A stretch of 64,000 bases of DNA from assembly GCA_965284315.1 (NCBI GenBank), contig OZ260072.1:3100001-3164000 (forward strand). The letters run 5' to 3'. The notes below the pieces were generated by a model. That model saw only the letters and a program-made list of their open reading frames with translations, ran no database searches and was not told the DNA's origin. The stretch is from PCRC01 sp017848435. GTDB lineage: Bacteria; Pseudomonadota; Gammaproteobacteria; Burkholderiales; Burkholderiaceae_C. Positions 1 through 9,257 of this stretch are shown here, piece after piece (position 1 is the stretch's first letter; each line of letters begins with the position of its first letter). Both the position numbers and the translations under genes were made by a program.

Positions 1-352
1 GGCCGTGGCGGGCCTGGGCTGCACCCTGACCAGCAACTGCGTGAACTCGGTGGACAGCAACGGCTTGCCACCGTTGCGCTACACCGGCACCAACGCCCAG
101 GGCCAGGCGGCGCTGCAGGCCACGCTCGCCAGTTTCCCGGAGGCCCAGATCGTGCGCACAAGCGACCTGGCGCTGGAGGCGGTGTTCACCACCCCCGTCG
201 GCTTCAAGGACGAGGTCGAGTTCCGCATCCACCCGCAAGGCCAGCGGATTGACTTCCGTTCGCAGTCCACCTTCGGTCTCTACGACTTCGGCAAGAACCG
301 CTCACGGATGCAGGCGTTCGCCGCGCGGTTCGCGCAGCAAACGGCCAAGTAG
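1..352 (+). CDS. DUF1499 family protein, 3' part
   Basis: The reading frame is open from the first base of the window to a TAG at 350-352, so the 5' end lies outside. A GTG at 5 is a possible start but the frame continues above it. The Asn-Cys-Val-(Asn)-Ser stretch near the N terminus, the FxTPVGFKDEVEFR segment and the closing DFGxNRSRM stretch match the DUF1499 family. These are small, probably envelope-associated proteins of unknown function. The gene converges with the malic enzyme gene and leaves only 9 bases between the two stops. Confidence 0.7.
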   Translation, partial: AVAGLGCTLTSNCVNSVDSNGLPPLRYTGTNAQGQAALQATLASFPEAQIVRTSDLALEAVFTTPVGFKDEVEFRIHPQGQRIDFRSQSTFGLYDFGKNRSRMQAFAARFAQQTAK

Positions 353-361
353 CCGGTGGAC

Positions 362-1696
<1,335 letters not shown>

Positions 1697-1893
1697 AGCG
1701 TCTCCTACTGCTGTTATTTCTATTCAATAATTAAGTGACTAGAAAATCAACTAAACAAGTACTTGCGCAGATGAAAACTAGATTGTAAGTTTGTGGTATT
1801 TTTTCATTTTAAGCTTTTGGATCGACTATCATAAGACAGTCACAATCAAAGCTCAAACATGGATTAAATTATTCAAATAATGAATATCTAGCA
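1697..1893. other. AT-rich intergenic region downstream of the acyltransferase
   Basis: This 197-base stretch is much richer in A/T than the surrounding genome and ends the AT-rich patch that begins near 4100. Read on the minus strand it has two small stems behind the acyltransferase stop: ATTATT/AATAAT around 1867-1880, and GACTGTC/GATAGTC around 1827-1844. Neither has a good U-tract. The left end should also hold the promoter of the malic enzyme gene, but no convincing -35/-10 pair was found. Confidence 0.4.
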
Positions 1894-3897
1894 CTAATTA
1901 GAAAACAGTCTCTTAAGCTCAAGACCCCCTTTAGTTGCAAGAAATTCTCCACCGAAAAAGCTCATATGTGCAACATCAGCGTAAAATATTTTCCCATTTT
2001 CCGTTATTTTGCATTCAATCTCACTACAAAAGTATTTGAATGGATCAAAATACTGAACATCCATCCGATTCAAAAATGGAATTAAGTAATCACGATAATC
2101 GCCATCATTATTAAGTACTTGAAATTTAGGAAGATTACAAATGTTCTTGTCTGTTATACGAACGGGCCGAATAATACAAGACTTAGGATTGCCTCCACCC
2201 GGGGGGGCTAACAAAATGACAACCTTCCTATCAATATCTTGATACGACTTAACAGTTTTCTCAAACGCCGCAATGAAAGCATCCTTATTCTCAATATGCT
2301 TAACCCAGTTGAAATCTTTGCCATTGTAGTAAGCAGGCCAATTAGACGCTAAGACCACAGTCATAGCATGAGGTGAGTTTTTGATAACCTCAAAAGTTTT
2401 TCTTGCGATTAGTTGGCAGTAAGCCGGCCCATAATCAAGCAATGAAGGGCATTGCCCTCTACCTAGTTGCTTAAATGAAAAATTAGCGTCAATGTTTTCA
2501 GAATAAGCGTGAAGCATTGTGGTGTAGGCATTAGAGAATGAATCTCCAACCATAACAGTAGCAATTGGATTTTTTAGTTTAGTTCCACTATTACACCAAT
2601 CATCACCATATACCTCACCTGTAGTTTCCTCACAAGATTCTTTATATGGAACATCAAATCGGTTTATTTTAACAGCTTTTTCAGCATCTCTGAATTTCAG
2701 ACCATCGTGGCTATATGAGTTGTAACCAACAAATCCAGCAATAGTCATAAGTACAAGAAGGCTTATCACTTTAATTTTATCATTTTTTCCGAAACGCACA
2801 GGACGTTCCACAAACTTGTAGGTAAGCCAAGCAAGCACAACCGATAGCACAACAGCCACTATGCGTATGTTACGACTAGGATTTTCACTCTCTATAACCC
2901 TAGCAAAAGACAGCAAAGGCCAGTGCCACAAGTACAGCGGAAAACTAATTAATCCAAACCAAACAACAACCTTGTTAGACAGTAGCTTATGATTAATCCA
3001 AGCCTTAGATCCAGCAAGGATAATTAACACAGACCCTAAGACGGGAATAACAGCCCACTTACCAGGAAAACTTATATCTTTTGTGATTCGCCAAAAGCCA
3101 TATATCAAAAGTAAGGCACCAATAAATGAGATGGCATTAGATAAAGTATTTCCATCCGTTTCTACTGTTTTTTGATAGATAATCCTCGCAAGCAAGCGGT
3201 CAATCTTTAGCTTGTAGTTAGCAAACGCATCCTTCTTGTACAGAGTAAACCAAGCCAATATACTTCCACTCAACAACTCCCAAAACCTTGTTTGCGGCGA
3301 ATAAAACGTTGCTACTAGGTCCTTTTGGACGCCTTTAAGGTTCAGATAAAAAGCCATAACAGCAACTAGAATAGTGAGCGTAAGCAGATTGAATCTTCTC
3401 TTCCAAGCTAACCATAGAACAAGAGGCCAAACGATATAAAACTGCTCTTCGATACCTAGACTCCAGAGATGTAGCAGCGGCTTAGTTTCTGCGGAACTAT
3501 CGAAGTACCCTGCCTCACTCCACAAAACAAAGTTTGAAACAAAGCCAGCACCAGCGGCTATATGCTTACCCAACTGTTTGTACTCATCAGCAAGTAATGC
3601 AAACCATCCAAAAGTGTAACTGGCGACAAGAACAAGCAATAATGCAGGGAAAATTCGTTTGATACGTCGCGCGTAGAAATCGGCAAAGCTAAATGTTCCT
3701 TTATCTAAATTCTCAAAAATGATTATTGAAATTAGAAAACCTGAGATAACGAAGAACACATCAACACCAATGAAGCCGCCTTTCATCCAAGCTGGGAAAG
3801 CGTGAAAAGCAACTACAGACAGAACAGCAACTGCTCTTAAGCCGTCAATATCGGATCGATATTTTGGATGTGACAGATGAGGATTCGGTGTTGTCAT
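1894..3897 (-). CDS. OafA/YrhL-type acyltransferase with C-terminal SGNH domain
   Basis: Probable inner-membrane O-acetyltransferase acting on a surface polysaccharide such as O-antigen. The 667-aa protein begins with the acyltransferase-3 signature (YRSDIDGLRAVAVLSVV, an FHAF histidine, FIGVDVFFVISGFLIS) and has about ten membrane segments to residue 385. A periplasmic SGNH-like domain follows, with GDSFSNAY near residue 455 and a C-terminal DVAHMS (Asp-x-x-His) motif. Base and codon use are AT-rich and quite unlike the GC-rich neighbours, and no polysaccharide genes are adjacent. This suggests horizontal acquisition of a single gene. There is no obvious Shine-Dalgarno sequence. The acceptor substrate is unknown. 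Confidence 0.88.
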   Translation of the reverse strand: MTTPNPHLSHPKYRSDIDGLRAVAVLSVVAFHAFPAWMKGGFIGVDVFFVISGFLISIIIFENLDKGTFSFADFYARRIKRIFPALLLVLVASYTFGWFALLADEYKQLGKHIAAGAGFVSNFVLWSEAGYFDSSAETKPLLHLWSLGIEEQFYIVWPLVLWLAWKRRFNLLTLTILVAVMAFYLNLKGVQKDLVATFYSPQTRFWELLSGSILAWFTLYKKDAFANYKLKIDRLLARIIYQKTVETDGNTLSNAISFIGALLLIYGFWRITKDISFPGKWAVIPVLGSVLIILAGSKAWINHKLLSNKVVVWFGLISFPLYLWHWPLLSFARVIESENPSRNIRIVAVVLSVVLAWLTYKFVERPVRFGKNDKIKVISLLVLMTIAGFVGYNSYSHDGLKFRDAEKAVKINRFDVPYKESCEETTGEVYGDDWCNSGTKLKNPIATVMVGDSFSNAYTTMLHAYSENIDANFSFKQLGRGQCPSLLDYGPAYCQLIARKTFEVIKNSPHAMTVVLASNWPAYYNGKDFNWVKHIENKDAFIAAFEKTVKSYQDIDRKVVILLAPPGGGNPKSCIIRPVRITDKNICNLPKFQVLNNDGDYRDYLIPFLNRMDVQYFDPFKYFCSEIECKITENGKIFYADVAHMSFFGGEFLATKGGLELKRLFSN

Positions 3898-4101
3898 TTA
3901 GCTAGCCAATTGCGTCGTCTGCGCATGACTGTTTTTTCGAAACATCGGGGTTGTGAGTTATCACGGATTTAAGTGACCACACCTTTGTGTTGATTTCCGT
4001 ATACCTGAAACTTCGCAACCCAATTGAATCAACAATTTAAGTTGACGCATGAAACGTTTGCGTAAGTAAACCTATACAATCAATTATTTAGGTTCAGAAA
4101 G

Positions 4102-5721
4102 TTATTCCCACTCAATCGTGGCAGGCGGCTTGGAACTCACGTCGTAGGTCACTCGGTTGATGCCGCGCACCTCGTTGATGATGCGGCTCGACACCTTTTT
4201 CAATAACGCGTAGGGCAGTTCGGCCCAGTCGGCGGTCATGAAGTCGCTGGTTTGCACCGCGCGCAGGGCCACCACATAGTCGTAGGTGCGGCCGTCGCCC
4301 ATCACGCCCACACTTTTCACCGGCAGGAACACGGTGAAGGCCTGGCTGGTGAGGTCGTACCAGGTTTTGCCCGTGGCGGCGTCTTTGAAGTTGCGCAGTT
4401 CTTCGATGAAGATGGCGTCGGCACGGCGCAGCAGGTCGGCGTATTCCTTCTTCACCTCGCCCAGGATGCGCACGCCAAGACCAGGCCCTGGGAAGGGGTG
4501 GCGGTAGACCATCTCGGGCGGCAGGCCCAGGGCCACGCCCAGCTCACGCACCTCGTCCTTGAACAAATCGCGCAGCGGCTCCAGCAGTTTCAGGCCCAGC
4601 TGCTCGGGTAGGCCCCCGACGTTGTGGTGGCTCTTGATGGTCACAGCCTTCTTGCTCTTGGCCCCGCCTGACTCAATGACATCTGGGTAAATAGTGCCTT
4701 GTGCCAACCACTTGGCGCCTTTTGTTGATGCACCACTTGAAGTGAGCTTGGCGGCTTCGGCCTTGAAGACCTCGACGAATTCGCGGCCGATGATCTTGCG
4801 TTTGGCCTCCGGCTCGCTGACGCCCGCCAGGTGGCCCAAGAACTGGTCGGCCGCATCGACTCGGATGACCTTGGCGTGCAACTGGCCGACAAACATGTCC
4901 ATCACCATGTCGCCCTCGTCCAGCCGCAGCAGGCCGTGGTCCACAAAAACACAGGTCAGCTGGTCGCCGATGGCGCGGTGGATCAGTGCGGCGGCAACGG
5001 AGGAGTCCACCCCCCCGGACAGGCCCAGAATCACCTCTTCGTCGCCCACCTGGGCGCGGATTTTCTCTACCGCCTCGGTGATGTGGTCGCGCATCACCCA
5101 GTCGGGCTGGGCACCGCAGATGCCCAGCACAAAGCGCTCCAGCATCGCCTGGCCCTGCACCGTGTGGGTGACCTCGGGGTGGAACTGCACCGCGTAGAAA
5201 CGGCGCGCCTCGTCGGCCATGCCAGCGATGGGACAGCTGTCGGTGCTGGCCATCAGCTTGAAGCCGGGTGGCAGCTCGGTCACCTTGTCGCCATGGCTCA
5301 TCCAGACGTTGAGCATGCCAAAGCCTTCCGGCGTGGTGAAGTCGGCGATGTCCTTCAGCAGCGCCGTATGGCCGCGGGCCCGCACCGCCGCGAAACCAAA
5401 CTCGCGCTGGTGGCCACTTTCCACCTTGCCGCCCAGTTGGTGGGCCATGGTCTGCATGCCGTAGCAGATGCCCAGCACCGGCACGCCCAGTTCGAACACC
5501 GAGGCTGGCGCCTTGTCGGTGCTGTCCTCGTAGACGCTGGCATGGCTGCCGGAGAGGATCACGCCTTTGAGCGTGCCGTCGGCGGCGTAGGCCTTGACCC
5601 AATCGTCGCTGACGTCGCAGGGGTGGACCTCGCAGTACACATGGGCTTCGCGCACCCGGCGGGCAATCAGCTGGGTGACCTGGGAGCCGAAATCGAGGAT
5701 GAGGATTTTCTGGTGTTGCAT
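4102..5721 (-). CDS. guaA: GMP synthase (glutamine-hydrolysing)
   Basis: Converts XMP to GMP using ATP and glutamine. The protein is 539 aa (family about 525). The class I amidotransferase domain starts ILILDFGSQVTQLIARRVRE and carries the nucleophile in GICYGMQ. The ATP pyrophosphatase domain has SGGVDSSVAA near residue 240 and the C-terminal dimerisation domain ends in PPATIEWE. The ATG at 5721 is chosen because family homology begins there, although the frame stays open 49 codons upstream. No Shine-Dalgarno is visible, and a terminator-like hairpin ends 7 bases before the start. The gene follows guaB, completing IMP to XMP to GMP. Confidence 0.96.
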   Translation of the reverse strand: MQHQKILILDFGSQVTQLIARRVREAHVYCEVHPCDVSDDWVKAYAADGTLKGVILSGSHASVYEDSTDKAPASVFELGVPVLGICYGMQTMAHQLGGKVESGHQREFGFAAVRARGHTALLKDIADFTTPEGFGMLNVWMSHGDKVTELPPGFKLMASTDSCPIAGMADEARRFYAVQFHPEVTHTVQGQAMLERFVLGICGAQPDWVMRDHITEAVEKIRAQVGDEEVILGLSGGVDSSVAAALIHRAIGDQLTCVFVDHGLLRLDEGDMVMDMFVGQLHAKVIRVDAADQFLGHLAGVSEPEAKRKIIGREFVEVFKAEAAKLTSSGASTKGAKWLAQGTIYPDVIESGGAKSKKAVTIKSHHNVGGLPEQLGLKLLEPLRDLFKDEVRELGVALGLPPEMVYRHPFPGPGLGVRILGEVKKEYADLLRRADAIFIEELRNFKDAATGKTWYDLTSQAFTVFLPVKSVGVMGDGRTYDYVVALRAVQTSDFMTADWAELPYALLKKVSSRIINEVRGINRVTYDVSSKPPATIEWE

Positions 5722-5727
5722 GGCGGG

Positions 5728-5762
5728 CAAAAAAGAAAAAGGGGCGGCCCTTCGGCTGCCCC
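5728..5762 (-). terminator. Intrinsic terminator or attenuator between guaB and guaA
   Basis: On the minus strand a GC-rich stem (GGGGCAGCC, loop GAAG, GGCCGCCCC, one A-C mismatch) is followed at once by TTTTTCTTTTTT. It begins 17 bases after the guaB stop, and its U-tract ends only 7 bases before the guaA start. Any transcript entering guaA from upstream must read through it, so it may set the guaB:guaA ratio. Confidence 0.8.
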
Positions 5763-5779
5763 TGTGGGGAGCGGGTGAT

Positions 5780-7249
5780 TTACTCCGCTCTGTAGTTGGG
5801 CGCTTCTTTGGTGATCTGCACGTCGTGCACGTGGCTTTCGCGGATGCCGGCCGAGGTGATTTCCACAAACTCGGCTTTCTGCTTCATGTCGTCCACTGTG
5901 GCGCAACCGCAGTAGCCCATGCTGGCGCGCAAACCGCCAGCCATCTGGAACACGATGGAGACCATCGACCCTTTGTACGGAACCCGGCCCTCAATGCCTT
6001 CGGGCACCAGCTTGTCGGCGTTCGGGTTGCCGCTGGTGGCTTCCTGGAAGTAGCGGTCCGCACTGCCCTGCTGCATCGCGCCAATGCTGCCCATGCCACG
6101 GTAGCTCTTGTAGCTGCGGCCCTGGAACAGCACGATCTCGCCCGGCGCCTCTTCGGTGCCAGCGAACACGCCGCCCATCATCACGGTGCTGGCGCCGGCG
6201 GCAATCGCTTTGGCGATGTCGCCGCTGTAGCGGATGCCACCGTCGGCAATCAGCGGCACGTCGCTGCCCATCAGTGCCTTGGCCACGTTGTCAATGGCCA
6301 TGATCTGTGGCACGCCCACGCCGGCCACGATGCGGGTGGTACAGATGGAACCGGGGCCAATGCCGACCTTCACCGCGTCGGCCCCGGCTTCCGCCAGTGC
6401 CAGCGCGGCCGCGCCGGTGGCGATGTTGCCGCCGACCACGTCGATCTGCGGGTAGTTTTTCTTGACCCAGCGCACGCGTTCGATCACGCCATGGCTGTGG
6501 CCGTGCGCCGTGTCCACCACAATCGCATCCACGCCGGCTTTCACCAGCAGTTCAACGCGCTCCTCGGTGCCCTCGCCCACGCCCACCGCAGCACCCACGC
6601 GCAGACGGCCAGCGGCGTCGCGCGCGGCGTTGGGGAAACTGGTCTGTTTGTTGATGTCCTTGACGGTGATCAGGCCCTTGAGCTCAAACGCGTCGTTGAT
6701 GACCAGCAGGCGCTCGAGCTTGTGCTTGTTCAGCAGCGCCTTGGCTTCGGCGAGCGACGTGCCATCCGACACCGTCACCAGCTTGTCGCGCGGCGTCATG
6801 ATCTGGCTCACCGGCACGTCGTAGCGGGTCTCGAAGCGCAGGTCGCGGTTGGTCACAATGCCGACCACCTTGCCGGCGTCGCAGACCGGGAAACCCGACA
6901 CACCCAGCTGGTCGGCCAGGTCCAGCACCTGGCGCACCGTGTGGGTGGGGGTGATCACCACCGGGTCGCGCAACACACCGGACTCGTAGCGCTTGACGCG
7001 CGCAACTTCGGCCGCCTGCTGCTTGGGCGTGAGGTTCTTGTGAACGATGCCGATGCCGCCCTCTTGCGCAATGGCAATCGCCAAACGCGCCTCGGTCACG
7101 GTGTCCATGGCGGCGGACACCAGCGGCAGGTTCAGGGTGATGTTGCGGGAGAAACGGGTCGAGAGCGAGGTGTCCTTGGGCAGGACCTGGGAGTACGCTG
7201 GCACCAACAAAACGTCGTCGAAGGTGAGCGCTTTTCCTAAAAGCCGCAT
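5780..7249 (-). CDS. guaB: IMP dehydrogenase
   Basis: NAD-dependent oxidation of IMP to XMP, the first committed step to guanine nucleotides. The 489-aa protein has the usual length. The N terminus ALTFDDVLLVPAYS begins the TIM barrel, and two CBS domains occupy roughly residues 95-200. The catalytic cysteine lies in GPGSICTTRIVAGVGVPQ and the flap contains GMGSIGAMQQGSADRYFQ. The ATG at 7249 has GGAG about 9 bases upstream. The gene is first in a guaB-guaA unit and is divergent from the DUF4124 gene. Confidence 0.97.
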   Translation of the reverse strand: MRLLGKALTFDDVLLVPAYSQVLPKDTSLSTRFSRNITLNLPLVSAAMDTVTEARLAIAIAQEGGIGIVHKNLTPKQQAAEVARVKRYESGVLRDPVVITPTHTVRQVLDLADQLGVSGFPVCDAGKVVGIVTNRDLRFETRYDVPVSQIMTPRDKLVTVSDGTSLAEAKALLNKHKLERLLVINDAFELKGLITVKDINKQTSFPNAARDAAGRLRVGAAVGVGEGTEERVELLVKAGVDAIVVDTAHGHSHGVIERVRWVKKNYPQIDVVGGNIATGAAALALAEAGADAVKVGIGPGSICTTRIVAGVGVPQIMAIDNVAKALMGSDVPLIADGGIRYSGDIAKAIAAGASTVMMGGVFAGTEEAPGEIVLFQGRSYKSYRGMGSIGAMQQGSADRYFQEATSGNPNADKLVPEGIEGRVPYKGSMVSIVFQMAGGLRASMGYCGCATVDDMKQKAEFVEITSAGIRESHVHDVQITKEAPNYRAE

Positions 7250-7269
7250 GTGAAAGCTCCAAAAGATGG

Positions 7270-7275
7270 ATTGTA
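7270..7275 (-). promoter_or_regulatory. Possible guaB -10 element
   Basis: TACAAT on the minus strand lies 20 bases before the guaB ATG, placing a start site about 14 bases upstream of the codon. A TTGACC lies upstream but only 14 bases away, short for a sigma-70 pair, so the -35 is uncertain. Confidence 0.35.
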
Positions 7276-7328
7276 CCCGTGCCCCACGGGGTCAAGCACA
7301 GCCTGCGGGCTGACGATAAACTCATGGC

Positions 7329-7826
7329 ATGAAGCCCATCCACATCCTGCTGGCCCTGACCTGCTGTCTGAGCCTGGCCCCGGCCACTGCCCAATGGGCC
7401 TGGCGCAACAGCACCGGCGGTATGGTGTTCAGCGACCGGCCACCGCCACCCGACGTGCCGGCACGCAACATTGTGAAACAGCCCGGCCGCTCCGCCGAGC
7501 CCAGCGAGCCGGCAACCACCGCCCAGGCACCGGCATCGGCTGCCAGCGGTCCCGCCTCAGCAGCGACCAGGGCCGAGAGCGACGCCCAAAAAAAAGCCGA
7601 CGCCGAAAAAGCCACCGACGCCGCAAAGCAGAAAGCGGAGGCCGACAAGCTGGCCAAGACCCGTGCGGAAAACTGTGCCCGCGCGGTGCAGGCCAAAGCC
7701 ACCTACGAATCGGGCGTGCGGGTGGCACGGGCCAACGCCCAGGGGCAGCGCGAATTTGTGGGCGACGCGGAGCGCGCCGCCGAGCTGAAGCGGATTCAGG
7801 GCGTCATTGCCATCGACTGCAAATAA
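7329..7826 (+). CDS. DUF4124 domain protein, exported
   Basis: A 165-aa protein with a signal peptide (MKPIHILLALTCCLSLAPATA, likely cut after TA-Q). A short DUF4124 domain follows (WAWRNSTGGMVFSDRPPPPDVPARN). The second half is rich in Ala, Lys and Glu and looks like a charged coiled coil (about residues 75-125). DUF4124 proteins are common exported proteins of betaproteobacteria with no assigned reaction. The gene is divergent from guaB and its stop is 6 bases from that of rnfH, which reads the other way. Confidence 0.75.
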   Translation: MKPIHILLALTCCLSLAPATAQWAWRNSTGGMVFSDRPPPPDVPARNIVKQPGRSAEPSEPATTAQAPASAASGPASAATRAESDAQKKADAEKATDAAKQKAEADKLAKTRAENCARAVQAKATYESGVRVARANAQGQREFVGDAERAAELKRIQGVIAIDCK

Positions 7827-7832
7827 GGCCGC

Positions 7833-8189
7833 TCAGTAGCCCGATTTGGCACCGGGGCGTTTGCGGGCAAACAGCCCTGCACCGCGTGCCCCCTGCTGGC
7901 GAAACCGCTCGCGCCGCGCGGTTTTGGGGTCCACTGTCAGCGGACGGTAGATTTCCACGCGGTCACCGGCACACACCACCTGCCCGAGCGTGGTCGCCGT
8001 GCCCCAGATGCCCACAGCGAGCCCATCCAGTTGCAGTTCAGGGCAACGCTGCAGCAAACCACTGGCGTGGATGGCGTCGCCCACCGTGCTGCCGATTGGC
8101 AAGTGGAGTACCAGCGCCACCACCTCGCGGGGTGCCGGTGCATACACCACCTCGACCGGCACGCCACCGGCCGGCACCGGCTCAGCCAT
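7833..8189 (-). CDS. rnfH: RnfH/RatB family protein
   Basis: Small 118-aa protein of the RnfH (UPF0125) family with a ubiquitin-like fold. Family hallmarks are VEVVYAPAPREVVALVL, a central ELQLDGLAVGIWG and the GDRVEIYRPLTVDPKTARRER segment. The function is unsettled. In many proteobacteria it sits beside ratA and smpB, exactly as here. It overlaps the 3' end of ratA by 8 bases, so the two are probably translated together. The C terminus is basic. Confidence 0.88.
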   Translation of the reverse strand: MAEPVPAGGVPVEVVYAPAPREVVALVLHLPIGSTVGDAIHASGLLQRCPELQLDGLAVGIWGTATTLGQVVCAGDRVEIYRPLTVDPKTARRERFRQQGARGAGLFARKRPGAKSGY

Positions 8190-8634
8190 AGACCTGCTCG
8201 GCCCGTTTCACAAAAGCGTCCACCAGGCTGCCTGCGATCTTGTCGAACACCGGACCCACCAGCATGGCCAGCGCGGCGTTGTCAAAGCCGTAGTTGAGCT
8301 GCAGTTCCACCCGGCAGGCCCGGCCTGCGTCGGCGTCGGTGGTGGGCCCGAGGGTGACAAAACGCCATTCACCGTCCAGCCGTGAAAACGGCCCATCCAC
8401 CAGCTGCAGGTGGATGCGCTCGACACCATGGTGGGTGTTGCGGGTGGTGAAGCTCTGGCGGATGCCGCTGAAATGGATGCCCACCTCCGCCGTCATGCCG
8501 GTGGCGTCCTCGGCCAGCACTTTGGCGTGGCTGCACCACGGCAGAAAGGCCGGGTACGACGGGACGTCGGCAACGAGCCGGAACATTTCCTCGGCGCTGT
8601 ACCAGATCAACACCGATTTTTGGACGCTTTTCAT
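8182..8634 (-). CDS. ratA: RatA-like START-domain protein (coenzyme Q-binding family)
   Basis: The 150-aa protein has the polyketide cyclase/START fold of the Coq10-RatA family (SVLIWYSAEEMFRLVADVP near the N terminus, YPAFLPWC). In E. coli RatA has been reported to block 70S formation, while the mitochondrial relative Coq10 binds ubiquinone. Which role applies here is not visible. The ATG at 8634 is preferred over a TTG two codons upstream because family proteins start M-K-S-V-x-K-S. The gene is divergent from smpB and overlaps rnfH. Confidence 0.88.
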   Translation of the reverse strand: MKSVQKSVLIWYSAEEMFRLVADVPSYPAFLPWCSHAKVLAEDATGMTAEVGIHFSGIRQSFTTRNTHHGVERIHLQLVDGPFSRLDGEWRFVTLGPTTDADAGRACRVELQLNYGFDNAALAMLVGPVFDKIAGSLVDAFVKRAEQVYG

Positions 8635-8747
8635 GGGCAAGGCAGAGGGCTGTGGGGCCTTGGAAGGGGGGCCGGTGCGGGCCGCAAATTAGAATGGGGA
8701 GGTTCGCGGGCAATTGTATTGAAGCCGTGAGCCCTCAACTGCCCCCC

Positions 8748-9233
8748 ATGGTCAAGAAATCCGACGCCTCCGCACCGAAGAACACACGCATTGCCGACAA
8801 CAAGAAGGCCGCGTACAACTATTTCTTTGAAGAGCGCTTCGAGGCGGGCATGGTGCTGGAGGGCTGGGAAGTCAAGGCGCTGCGCGAAGGCAAGGTGCAG
8901 CTCACCGACGGCTATGTGCTGATCCGCGATGGCGAGCTGTTTGTGCTGGGCTGCCAGATCCAGGCGCTGAAAACCGCGTCAACCCACGTCAACCCCGATT
9001 CGGTGCGCACCAAGAAGCTGCTGCTGCACAAGGCGGAGATCAAACGCCTGGTGGGTAAGGTCGAGCAAAAAGGCTACACCCTGGTGCCGCTGAACCTGCA
9101 CTGGAAGGCCGGCAAGGTGAAGTGCGAGATTGCACTGGCCAAGGGCAAGGCCGAGCACGACAAGCGCGACACGATCAAGGACCGCGAAGGCAAGCGCGAG
9201 GTGGAACGTGCGATGAAAAGCCGCAACCGCTGA
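8748..9233 (+). CDS. smpB: SsrA-binding protein SmpB
   Basis: Binds tmRNA and delivers it to stalled ribosomes for trans-translation. The 161-aa protein contains the conserved IADNKKAAYNYFFEE opening, the beta-barrel segment GWEVKALREGKVQLTDGYV, the GYTLVPL segment and a basic C-terminal tail (HDKRDTIKDREGKREVERAMK). The ATG at 8748 is used because family homology starts there. The frame stays open upstream to 8652 but that part has no resemblance to the family. The tmRNA gene itself is not in the window. Confidence 0.96.
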   Translation: MVKKSDASAPKNTRIADNKKAAYNYFFEERFEAGMVLEGWEVKALREGKVQLTDGYVLIRDGELFVLGCQIQALKTASTHVNPDSVRTKKLLLHKAEIKRLVGKVEQKGYTLVPLNLHWKAGKVKCEIALAKGKAEHDKRDTIKDREGKREVERAMKSRNR

Positions 9234-9257
9234 CCAACCCTGCCTGGTGGCCAGGCT

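Noticed and set aside
4046..4063. PurR-like palindrome (ACGCA...AACGTTTGCGT) near guaA.
   Set aside because: It lies beyond the 3' end of guaA and in front of no purine gene, and the left half is degenerate.
5722..5868. A 49-codon N-terminal extension of guaA.
   Set aside because: It runs through the terminator hairpin and the guaB end, and family homology starts at the ATG at 5721.
7264..8737. TTG-containing -35-like hexamers spaced 14 bases from TACAAT before guaB and ratA, and also before parE.
   Set aside because: The spacing is too short for a standard sigma-70 promoter and the -35 matches are weak, so the recurrence is probably chance.
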